DNA of 11,712 nucleotides from Rhodospirillum sp. UBA1311 (lineage in GTDB: Bacteria > Pseudomonadota > Alphaproteobacteria > Rhodospirillales > Rhodospirillaceae): contig DBTR01000085.1 of the NCBI GenBank assembly GCA_002307145.1, positions 22,629 through 34,340 on the forward strand, in the 5' to 3' direction. Positions 5,753 to 11,712 of the stretch are shown piece after piece. Within the stretch, counting starts at the first letter, position 1; each line of letters opens with the position of its first letter. Both the position numbers and the translations under genes were made by a program. The notes under the pieces are model-generated. The model was given only the letters and a program-made list of their open reading frames with translations, made no database searches and was not told the origin of the DNA.

Positions 5753-6508
5753 GTGAAGACATGGATTCGTTCAGTGCTGTTTCTCGGCGCGCTGGCCATC
5801 TGCGGCTCCGGCGCGGCTGAAGCCAAGGATGTCCTCCGGATCGGTTCGGAAGGCGCATACCCGCCCTTCAACATGATCGACAAGGACGGCAACCTTCAGG
5901 GCTTCGATATCGACATCGCCAAGGCGCTCTGCGCCGAGATGAAGGTGGAATGCAAGTTCGTCACCCAGGATTGGGATGGCATGATCCCCGGCCTGCTGGC
6001 GAAGAAGTACGACGCCATCGTCGCCTCGATGTCCGATACCCCGGAACGCCGCAAGGCCGTCGCCTTCACCAACCGGTACTACTCCAACATGCTCCGCTTC
6101 GCCGCGCCCAAGGGCACCAAGCTGAAACCGACCGCGGAAGGCATGAAGGGCAAGACCATCGGCGCGCAACGCGCCACGATCGCCGCCCAGTTCGCCAAGG
6201 AAAAGTTCAAGGACTCCGAGCTCAAGGTCTACGACACCCAGGAAAACGCCTGGCTTGACCTCGGCGCCGGCCGTACCGACGCAGTCCTCGCCGACATGCT
6301 CGTCGCCTACGAATGGCTGAACACCCCGGAAGGCCAGAACTATGCCTTCCTCGGCGACTCCTTCGATATCGACGATCACATCGCGATCGCGGTGCGCAAG
6401 CAGGACAAGGACCTGACGAAGAAGCTCAACGCCGCGATCGACGCGATCCGCGCCAACGGTACCTACGCCAAGATCAACGCCAAGTACTTCCCGTTCGACA
6501 TCTATTGA
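5753..6508 (+). CDS. Periplasmic amino acid-binding protein (LAO/HisJ type)
   Basis: Captures the amino acid in the periplasm and delivers it to the permease pair. The 251-aa precursor has a signal peptide with MKTWIR and a hydrophobic core, and probable cleavage after AEA (residue 24). The mature protein starts KDVLRIGSEGAYPPF, the classical family-3 opening. The ligand pocket is visible as GAYPPF, DWDGMIPGL, SMSDTPERRK (Ser/Thr and the Arg that binds the substrate carboxylate) and DAVLADM (Asp for the alpha-amino group). In LAO/HisJ an Asp near the TYAPF segment contacts a basic side chain; the aligned residue here is Glu in GSEGAY, which suggests a basic amino acid (Lys, Arg, Orn or His). 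The start is GTG 5753 with AAGGGGGAG about 7 nt upstream. Hairpins lie on both sides of the gene. Confidence 0.93.
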   Translation: MKTWIRSVLFLGALAICGSGAAEAKDVLRIGSEGAYPPFNMIDKDGNLQGFDIDIAKALCAEMKVECKFVTQDWDGMIPGLLAKKYDAIVASMSDTPERRKAVAFTNRYYSNMLRFAAPKGTKLKPTAEGMKGKTIGAQRATIAAQFAKEKFKDSELKVYDTQENAWLDLGAGRTDAVLADMLVAYEWLNTPEGQNYAFLGDSFDIDDHIAIAVRKQDKDLTKKLNAAIDAIRANGTYAKINAKYFPFDIY

Positions 6509-6525
6509 TCCGGCCCCATCTCCGG

Positions 6526-6559
6526 CGCTGCCCCGTTTCCCGGGGCAGCGGCCGATTTT
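6526..6559 (+). terminator. Intra-operon terminator-like hairpin after the binding-protein gene
   Basis: A perfect 10-bp stem CGCTGCCCCG (6526-6535) / CGGGGCAGCG (6541-6550) with TTTCC loop; a TTTT run follows at 6556-6559 after a short GC spacer. It begins 18 nt after the binding-protein stop and ends well before the permease start at 6583. Expected to cause partial termination or 3' protection, so that the binding protein is made in excess over the permeases. Confidence 0.6.
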
Positions 6560-6582
6560 CGAAGAAATAGCGGAACCGCCCC

Positions 6583-7281
6583 ATGATCGACTTGCACGGA
6601 TTTGGCAGCCAATTGGCGATCGGCGCGGCAATGACCGTCGAGATTGCGCTCGGCGCTTGCGCGCTCGGCCTCGTGCTGGGCCTCGGCACCGCAGCGATGC
6701 GCCTCTCGGGCGTACGGATGCTGGTCGGGATCGCCAAGACCTACACCACGGTGATCCGGGGCATCCCGGAACTGCTGGTGGTCCTGCTCGTCTATTTCGG
6801 CTCGGCGCGCATCCTCACCGGGATCGCCGAGAGCTTCGGCTACGACGACTACGTCGAGCTGTCCCCCTTCGTCGCGGGCGTGATCGCGCTCGGCCTCACC
6901 TTCGGCGCTTATGCGTCGGAAGTGTTTCGCGGCGCGTTCCTCGCGGTGCCGAACGGCCAGTTGGAAGCCGCGCGCGCGCTCGGCATGTCGCCACGCCAGG
7001 CTTTCCGCCGCATCCTGCTGCCCCAGGTCTGGCGCATCGCGCTGCCCGGGCTCGGCAACCTCTTCCTCGTGCTGTTGAAGGACACCTCGCTGGTTTCGGT
7101 GGCCGGGATGGAGGAACTGATGCGCAAGACCTCGATCGCGGTCAGCTTCACCAAGGAACCGTTCACGTTCTATCTCGTGGCGATGGCGATGTACCTCGGC
7201 ATGACGGTGATCTGCACTCTCGCGCTGCACGTGATGGAGCGGCGCGCCAATCTGGGCTATCGCCCGCTGTCGACGGTCTGA
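6583..7281 (+). CDS. Polar amino acid ABC transporter permease 1 (HisQ type)
   Basis: Inner-membrane permease (232 aa) that forms the translocation channel with the second permease. About five membrane helices are visible, for example residues 10-40, 60-75, 92-112, the segment after the EAA loop (LPGLGNLFLVLL) and FYLVAMAMYLGMTVICTLALHV near the C-terminus. Family motifs: TVIRGIPELLVVLLVYFG, GAYASEVFRG from residue 108, and the EAA loop that docks to the ATPase, EAARALGMSPRQAFRRILLP, from residue 128. The ribosome site is weak (GCGGA about 9 nt upstream of ATG). It starts 74 nt after the binding-protein gene, behind a terminator-like hairpin. Confidence 0.93.
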   Translation: MIDLHGFGSQLAIGAAMTVEIALGACALGLVLGLGTAAMRLSGVRMLVGIAKTYTTVIRGIPELLVVLLVYFGSARILTGIAESFGYDDYVELSPFVAGVIALGLTFGAYASEVFRGAFLAVPNGQLEAARALGMSPRQAFRRILLPQVWRIALPGLGNLFLVLLKDTSLVSVAGMEELMRKTSIAVSFTKEPFTFYLVAMAMYLGMTVICTLALHVMERRANLGYRPLSTV

Positions 7282-7285
7282 GCCC

Positions 7286-7990
7286 ATGGAAGACATCATC
7301 GAACGCCTGCCCGAGATGCTGATCGGCGCGGTCACCACCGTCGAACTGACGCTTCTCGCCCTCGCGTTCGGCATCTGCCTCGCCGTTCCCGCCGCCCTCG
7401 CGCGCACCTCGCGCCGCTGGTGGATGCGCGTCGTGCCGTATGCCTACATCTTCGTGTTCCGGGGCTCGCCGCTGCTGGTGCAGATGTTCCTGCTCTATTA
7501 CGGCCTTTCCCAGTTCGAGTGGATCCGCTCCAGCACCCTCTGGCCCATCCTGAAGCAGCCCTATTGGTGCGCGGTGATCGCCTTCGCCCTCAACACCGGC
7601 GCGTACACCGCCGAAATCCTGCGCGGCGGCATCCAGTCGATCCCGAAGGGCGAGATCGAAGCGGCGCGCGCCTGCGGCATGTCGCCCGGGCTGATGATGC
7701 GGCGGATCGTGCTGCCCCGCGCCTTCCGCATCGCATGGCCCGCATACGGCAACGAAGTGATCTTCATGCTCAAGGGTTCGGCGCTCGCGAGCACCATCAC
7801 CCTCCTCGACATCACCGGCATGGCACGCAGCATCATCGCTGAGAACTACCTCTCGCTTGAGTTCTTCGGTCTCGCCGGGGTCCTGTACCTGCTGATTTCG
7901 TGGGTGTTCATGCGCATTCTCAAGATCGTCGAAGTCCACCTGAGCGCGCATTTGGCTCCCGCGCCGCAGGTCCCCGCCACCTCCGAGTGA
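7286..7990 (+). CDS. Polar amino acid ABC transporter permease 2 (HisM type)
   Basis: Partner permease (234 aa) beginning 4 nt after the stop of permease 1, so the pair is almost certainly translated together. Hydrophobic helices at about residues 10-35, 50-75 and 90-115, plus two after the EAA loop. Motifs: FVFRGSPLLVQMFLLYYGL (HisM-type helix), GAYTAEILRGGI from residue 105, and the EAA loop EAARACGMSPGLMMRRIVLP from residue 125. The C-terminus has a short polar A/P-rich tail (LAPAPQVPATSE). It completes the importer of one ATPase, one binding protein and two permeases and is the last gene of the operon, followed by a bulged hairpin. Confidence 0.93.
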   Translation: MEDIIERLPEMLIGAVTTVELTLLALAFGICLAVPAALARTSRRWWMRVVPYAYIFVFRGSPLLVQMFLLYYGLSQFEWIRSSTLWPILKQPYWCAVIAFALNTGAYTAEILRGGIQSIPKGEIEAARACGMSPGLMMRRIVLPRAFRIAWPAYGNEVIFMLKGSALASTITLLDITGMARSIIAENYLSLEFFGLAGVLYLLISWVFMRILKIVEVHLSAHLAPAPQVPATSE

Positions 7991-7994
7991 ATTT

Positions 7995-8029
7995 CGTACG
8001 GTTTGGGCGTGCGTTCGCCCACCGGTACG
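7995..8029 (+). terminator. Bulged hairpin after the transporter operon
   Basis: Three stacked stems: CGTAC 7995-7999 with GTACG 8025-8029; GGT 8000-8002 with ACC 8021-8023 (G8024 bulged); GGGCG 8005-8009 with CGCCC 8016-8020 (TT 8003-8004 bulged), closing a TGCGTT loop. It starts 4 nt after the permease stop. No T-run follows. TATGAT at 8031-8036, directly after it, resembles a -10 box for the next gene, but no matching -35 is seen. Confidence 0.45.
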
Positions 8030-8075
8030 CTATGATGGCAACCGCAACACACCAAGCTGCGTCCAACGGGGGGTT

Positions 8076-10130
8076 ATGTCGCTTTCCAACGAACGAACGG
8101 CACAGGTGCGTCGGGCTTTGCCCGACGTCGCGCTGTTCGACGTCACCGGCAAAGGCATCTTTGCCCTCGATTTCGACGACGACGGGCGTCTCGTGGCGGT
8201 CGGTGCGGTTGGGGCGGCGTTGCTGGAACTGGAACGCGAGGCCATCGTCGATCGCCTTCCTGCCGAAGTTTTCCCCGAAGCGGTCGTCCAGGCCGTGCGC
8301 GACTGCCTACCGCTGCCGATCTTCACCGCCCGGATCTTCCAGACCCTCCTGCCGCTGGGCGGCGTCGCCGATCGCACCATCGAGTGGACCCTGCACGGCC
8401 TCGGCGTCGGCATGGGCCGGATCGCGCTTCTCGAAGCCAACGACGTGACGGTGCGCAAGCGCAACGACAGCCGTCTGCGCAACATGGCGCGCGCCGTCGA
8501 GCAGAGCCCGATCTCGGTGGTGATCACCGACGTCAAAGGAATCATCGAATACGTCAACCCGCGCTTCACCCAGATTACCGGCTATGGCTACGACGAGGCC
8601 ATCGGCATGACCCCCGCGATCGTCAAATCCGGTTTCACATCGCCCCAGCAATATCGCGAGCTGTGGGAAACCGTGACCTCCGGGCGCGACTGGCGCGGTG
8701 AACTCCTCAACCGCCGCAAGAACGGCGATCTGTTCTGGGAGCACATCTCGATCTCCCCGATCCGCGACGACGATGGCGACATCGTGCGCTTCGTCGCGGT
8801 GAAGGAAGACGTGACGATGCGCAAGGAATACGAAAAGCGCCTTCTCTACCAAGCTCACTACGACGACCTCACCAAACTCCCCAACCGTCTGCTTTCCATC
8901 GACCGCCTCACCCAGGCGCTGGCGCGCGCGGATCGCAACCGCGAGCATGTCGGCGTCGCGTTCATCGACCTCGACAACTTCAAGAAGGTCAACGATACCC
9001 TCGGTCACACCTACGGCGACGACCTGCTGCGGGTTGCGGCGCGCCGCCTCGTCGGCTGCATCCGCGCAAGCGACACCGTCGGACGACTGGGCGGCGACGA
9101 GTTCCTGATCGTGCTGCCCGATCTCCACGATCCGGCGCATGCGCTCTCGGTCGCCGACAAGATTCTCGAAGCCTTCCAGGAGCCGTTCCTGATCCTCGGC
9201 CACGCGATCACCACCACCGCATCCGTCGGCCTGACGATCTTCCCCAACGACGGCCGCGAGGCGAACATCCTGCTGCGCAACGCCGACGCCGCAATGTACC
9301 GCGCCAAGGACGCCGGGCGGAACTGCTGCCGCACCTTCCACGCCGGCCTGAACGCCATCGCGATGCATCGCCTGCGGCTGGAATCGCTGCTCTCGGGCGC
9401 GCTCGAACGCGGCGAGATCTTCGTCGTCTACCAGCCCCAGGTCGACACCCGCACCGGCAAGCTGATCGGCGCGGAGGCGCTCGCGCGCTGGCGCAGCCCC
9501 GAGCTCGGCATGGTTTCGCCGATGGACTTCATCCCGCTCGCGGAAGACAGCGGCCTGATCGAGCAGATCGGCAAGTTCGTGCTGGAAACCGCCTGCAACC
9601 AACTCGCGGCATGGCGCGACCATCTGCCGGAGGGGATGCGCGTCAGCGTCAACGTCTCCTCGCGTCAGGTCGCGGTGCCGGGCTTCGCCGATGTCGTCGA
9701 AAACGCGCTGAGGAATGCCGGGCTCCCCGCGCAATGCCTCGAAATCGAACTCACCGAAAGCCTGTTCGCGCTACGCGTCGCGAGCGTGGTCGAGACCTTG
9801 AATTCGCTCCGCGCCATGGGCGTGCGCCTCGCGGTGGACGACTTCGGCACCGGTTATTCCAGCCTGTCGTATTTGCGCGAGTTCCCGGTCAACACCGTCA
9901 AAATCGACCGCGCGTTCATGATTCCGGTGGGCGACGAAGCGGCGGATTCCCTGGTGCGCGCCATCGTCGCCATGGGGCACAGCCTCAACCTCCAGGTCGT
10001 CGGCGAAGGCGTCGAAACCGCGCAGCAACTCGCCTTCCTCCAGGAGATCGGCTGCGACGCGGTGCAGGGCTATTTCGTCGCCAAGCCGCTCCCGGCGGAG
10101 GCCTTCCTCCGTTTTGCCAGCCGCGCCTGA
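8076..10130 (+). CDS. PAS-PAS-GGDEF-EAL cyclic di-GMP synthase/phosphodiesterase
   Basis: Soluble 684-aa signalling protein with both cyclic di-GMP domains. An N-terminal ~130 residues look like a divergent PAS domain, ending in the PAS-typical DVTVRKR (123-129). A clear PAS domain follows (about 137-251: MARAVEQSPISVVITD, YVNPRFTQITGY, WRGELLNRRKNG, ending DVTMRK). The GGDEF domain (about 264-425) has DDLTKLPNR, FIDLDNFKKVND, an intact GGDEF (339-343) and inhibitory I-site RASD (330-333). The EAL domain (about 440-680) has EALAR (from 467), NVSSRQ, ELTES, DDFGTGYSS (from 588), VKIDR, GEGVET and QGYFVAKPL, so the phosphodiesterase residues look complete. No membrane helix is seen, so the signal is presumably cytoplasmic. 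The start ATG 8076 has a G-run (8068-8073) very close to it, so the start is less certain than the domains. Confidence 0.95.
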   Translation: MSLSNERTAQVRRALPDVALFDVTGKGIFALDFDDDGRLVAVGAVGAALLELEREAIVDRLPAEVFPEAVVQAVRDCLPLPIFTARIFQTLLPLGGVADRTIEWTLHGLGVGMGRIALLEANDVTVRKRNDSRLRNMARAVEQSPISVVITDVKGIIEYVNPRFTQITGYGYDEAIGMTPAIVKSGFTSPQQYRELWETVTSGRDWRGELLNRRKNGDLFWEHISISPIRDDDGDIVRFVAVKEDVTMRKEYEKRLLYQAHYDDLTKLPNRLLSIDRLTQALARADRNREHVGVAFIDLDNFKKVNDTLGHTYGDDLLRVAARRLVGCIRASDTVGRLGGDEFLIVLPDLHDPAHALSVADKILEAFQEPFLILGHAITTTASVGLTIFPNDGREANILLRNADAAMYRAKDAGRNCCRTFHAGLNAIAMHRLRLESLLSGALERGEIFVVYQPQVDTRTGKLIGAEALARWRSPELGMVSPMDFIPLAEDSGLIEQIGKFVLETACNQLAAWRDHLPEGMRVSVNVSSRQVAVPGFADVVENALRNAGLPAQCLEIELTESLFALRVASVVETLNSLRAMGVRLAVDDFGTGYSSLSYLREFPVNTVKIDRAFMIPVGDEAADSLVRAIVAMGHSLNLQVVGEGVETAQQLAFLQEIGCDAVQGYFVAKPLPAEAFLRFASRA

Positions 10131-10132
10131 CG

Positions 10133-10161
10133 TTGCCCTCATTCGCCCAACCTGCGATAGT
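10133..10161 (+). promoter_or_regulatory. Weak sigma70-like promoter candidate before the 97-aa gene
   Basis: TTGCCC (10133-10138), a 17-nt spacer and GATAGT (10156-10161) lie between the GGDEF-EAL stop and the small gene. Only three and four consensus positions match, so this is a candidate only; the small gene could equally be read from the upstream transcript. Confidence 0.2.
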
Positions 10162-10194
10162 CGTTGGAGCGATGCCGCCGACCTGGAGTCAGCG

Positions 10195-10488
10195 ATGAAA
10201 ACACACAAGATCCTTGAACTGCTGGAAGAGACTCTTCGTGGTGAGGGGACCAAACGCTCGCGCCGCGAACGCGAGATCCAGGATCTGCTCGACAAGCTGG
10301 TGGCGAAGGAAAAGAAACTCCTCGAAGACCTCGCCGAGCCGCACGACGCCGACGAGATTCGCGCCCTCAACCTCAAGCTCCAGGTCAACCGCGCCAGCCA
10401 GCACAAGGCGAGCGCCGCACTCGATTCCTGGGCACTCTCCGACGACGTGCCGCCGCCCGAGGCCGAGGAGCCGCAGGCTAAACCCTAA
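10195..10488 (+). CDS. Small charged, probably coiled-coil protein of unknown function
   Basis: 97-aa soluble protein with no family I recognise. It begins MKTHKILELLEETLRGEGTK, then a very charged stretch with heptad-like spacing (REREIQDLLDKLVAKEKKLL, about residues 20-42), a second helix (ADEIRALNLKLQVNR) and a proline/glutamate-rich tail PPPEAEEPQAKP. No cysteine, membrane segment or signal peptide. I chose ATG 10195, with GGAG (10185-10188) 6 nt upstream; a longer in-frame start at 10114 would overlap the end of the GGDEF-EAL gene and has no ribosome site. It lies 64 nt after the GGDEF-EAL gene on the same strand, and its TAA interlocks with the TAG of deoB on the other strand. A coiled-coil adaptor or structural role is possible but unproven. 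Confidence 0.7.
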   Translation: MKTHKILELLEETLRGEGTKRSRREREIQDLLDKLVAKEKKLLEDLAEPHDADEIRALNLKLQVNRASQHKASAALDSWALSDDVPPPEAEEPQAKP

Positions 10489-11690
10489 GGCAAAAACGCA
10501 TGCCCCTCGCCCATCGGCTCAAGGCCGAAGTGGCGCGCCAGCGTTTGGGCAATGTCGGCGAAGGTTTTGCGCGGGCCGAGTTCGCGCGGCCGCACGCCGG
10601 GGCCGAAGGCGAGGACCGGCACCCATTCGCGGGTGTGGTCGGTGCCGCGCCAGGTCGGATCGCAACCGTGGTCGGCGGTGACGATGACGATGTCGTCGGG
10701 CCGCAGCCGGGCGTCCAGCTCCGGCAGTCGCCTGTCGAAGGCTTCGAGCGCGGCGGCATAGCCGAGCGGGTCGCGGCGATGGCCGTAGAGGGTGTCGAAA
10801 TCCACGTAGTTGGCGAAGATCAACGCTCCGGAAGGCGCGGTGTCCGCCGCCTTCAGGGTTTCGTCGAACAGCGCCATGTCGCCCGCCGCCTTGACTTCGG
10901 CGGTGGTGCCGCGATGGGCGAAGATGTCGCCGATCTTGCCGATCGCGATCACCTCGTGCCCGGCGGCCTTCAACACGTCCATCAAAGTCTGCGGCGGCGG
11001 CGTGGCGTAGTCCTTGCGATGCGAGGTGCGCGTGTAGTCGCCCGGCTTGCCGACGAACGGGCGCGCGATCACCCGGCCGATGTTGTAGCCGTCGACCAGC
11101 GCGCGGGCGACCTCGCAAACCCGATAGAGCCGCTCAAGGCCGAAGCTCTCCTCGTGCGCGGCGATCTGGAATACCGAATCCGCCGAGGTATAGACGATCG
11201 GTTTGCCGCTCGCGACGTGCTCGTCGCCGAGCCGGGCGACGATCTCGGTGCCCGAGGCGTGGCAGTTGCCGAGCACGCCGGGGAGTTCGCAGCGCTGCGC
11301 CAGCGCGTCGATCAGGGCGTCGGGGAAGCAGGGTTGGGTATCGGGGAAGTAGCCCCAGTCGAAGCGCACCGGCGCCCCCATCATCTCCCAATGACCCGAC
11401 GGCGTGTCCTTGCCGTTGCTGATCTCCGCCGCTGCGCCGTGCGCGCCCCGAAACCCGCCGACGCAAGGCATGCCGTGCGGTGCCTGGCCGCAGGCGATCA
11501 CCGCCGCCGCGCCGAGCCCGAGGCTCGCGAGGTTGGGCAGGTCGAGCGGGCCTTGGGGGCGCATGCGGCAGGCTTCGGCGATGTGGCCGAGGGAGTTCGC
11601 CCCGGCATCGCCGAATGCCGCCGCGTCGGGGGCGGAGCCGAGACCGAAGCTGTCGAGAACCAGGGCGATCGCGGGGCCCTTTGTGGCCAA
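10485..11690 (-). CDS. deoB: Phosphopentomutase DeoB
   Basis: Interconverts (deoxy)ribose 1-phosphate and 5-phosphate, linking nucleoside phosphorolysis to central carbon metabolism; cytoplasmic, Mn-dependent, alkaline-phosphatase superfamily. The 401 aa are near family length. Expected residues are present: metal ligand Asp13 in LVLDSFGLG, catalytic Thr96 in KDTPSGHWE, Asp299 and His304 in DFDTLYGHRRD, Asp340-His341 in ADHGCDPTW, and His352 in DHTREW, with spacings matching the known enzyme. GKIGDIFAHRG is also typical. No ATG fits the N-terminus: TTG 11690 gives a correct beginning, but AGGAG lies only about 1 nt before it, and the frame stays open to the window edge, so the true start could be a few codons upstream. 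No other deo or cdd gene is visible; any partners would lie to the right. Confidence 0.95.
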   Translation of the reverse strand: MATKGPAIALVLDSFGLGSAPDAAAFGDAGANSLGHIAEACRMRPQGPLDLPNLASLGLGAAAVIACGQAPHGMPCVGGFRGAHGAAAEISNGKDTPSGHWEMMGAPVRFDWGYFPDTQPCFPDALIDALAQRCELPGVLGNCHASGTEIVARLGDEHVASGKPIVYTSADSVFQIAAHEESFGLERLYRVCEVARALVDGYNIGRVIARPFVGKPGDYTRTSHRKDYATPPPQTLMDVLKAAGHEVIAIGKIGDIFAHRGTTAEVKAAGDMALFDETLKAADTAPSGALIFANYVDFDTLYGHRRDPLGYAAALEAFDRRLPELDARLRPDDIVIVTADHGCDPTWRGTDHTREWVPVLAFGPGVRPRELGPRKTFADIAQTLARHFGLEPMGEGHAFLP

Positions 11691-11712
11691 ACTCCTGACA
11701 CAGCAGCGCGAT

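Noticed and set aside
4705..5820. 371-codon plus-strand frame starting in the intergenic region before the transporter ATPase
   Set aside because: The downstream part is an out-of-frame reading of the ATPase gene; the upstream part has no ribosome site or recognisable sequence.
8003..8036. Sigma70 promoter for the GGDEF-EAL gene using TATGAT at 8031
   Set aside because: The -10 match is good, but the only TTG-like -35 (TTGGGC 8003-8008) is 22 nt away and sits inside the hairpin.
8307..9734. 475-codon open frame on the minus strand across the GGDEF-EAL gene
   Set aside because: Antisense shadow of well-conserved catalytic domains; no ribosome site or motif of its own.
1..11712. tRNA genes, CRISPR arrays, insertion sequences, phage or toxin-antitoxin genes, defence systems
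   Set aside because: No cloverleaf, spaced direct-repeat array, transposase or integrase motif, terminal inverted repeats, or toxin/antitoxin motifs were seen on either strand.

Overview
The window comes from a high-GC, gene-dense bacterial chromosome, most likely an alphaproteobacterium and plausibly Rhodospirillales-like. This is judged from the style of the proteins (Uup-type ABC-F beginning APPLMHL, alphaproteobacterial-type chemoreceptor, PAS-PAS-GGDEF-EAL protein), the strong G/C third-position bias and the use of GTG/TTG starts. No taxonomic search was possible. There are no tRNA or rRNA genes, insertion sequences, CRISPR arrays or phage genes. The content is ordinary housekeeping, transport and signalling. 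I found no convincing new multi-gene system; the novelty is in small regulatory structures and a few unassigned proteins.

Left part (1-4100). The N-terminal third of a Uup-like ABC-F ATPase leaves on the minus strand. It is separated from a divergently oriented methyl-accepting chemotaxis protein by a 303-nt spacer. About 200 nt of that spacer is AT-rich (35% GC by hand count over 451-650) and packed with inverted repeats. After the chemoreceptor and a strong hairpin come a cytoplasmic BtuF-like 'helical backbone metal receptor' protein and msrA (methionine sulfoxide reductase A), 30 nt apart. The short gap between them folds into a perfect 8-bp hairpin whose right arm contains the msrA Shine-Dalgarno sequence.

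Middle part (4096-7990). An unrecognised 163-aa protein lies on the minus strand, convergent to msrA. It is divergent from a complete polar amino acid ABC importer in the order ATPase, periplasmic binding protein, permease, permease. Residues of the binding protein suggest a basic amino acid substrate. GC-rich hairpins stand on both sides of the binding-protein gene, the usual sign of differential expression within such operons.

Right part (7991-11712). A bulged hairpin separates the transporter from a 684-aa PAS-PAS-GGDEF-EAL protein in which all recognisable catalytic and inhibitory motifs for cyclic di-GMP synthesis and breakdown look intact. It is followed by a 97-aa, highly charged, probably coiled-coil protein of unknown role. 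The stop codon of that small gene interlocks by 4 nt with the stop codon of convergent deoB (phosphopentomutase), which fills the rest of the window with a non-ATG start near the right edge.
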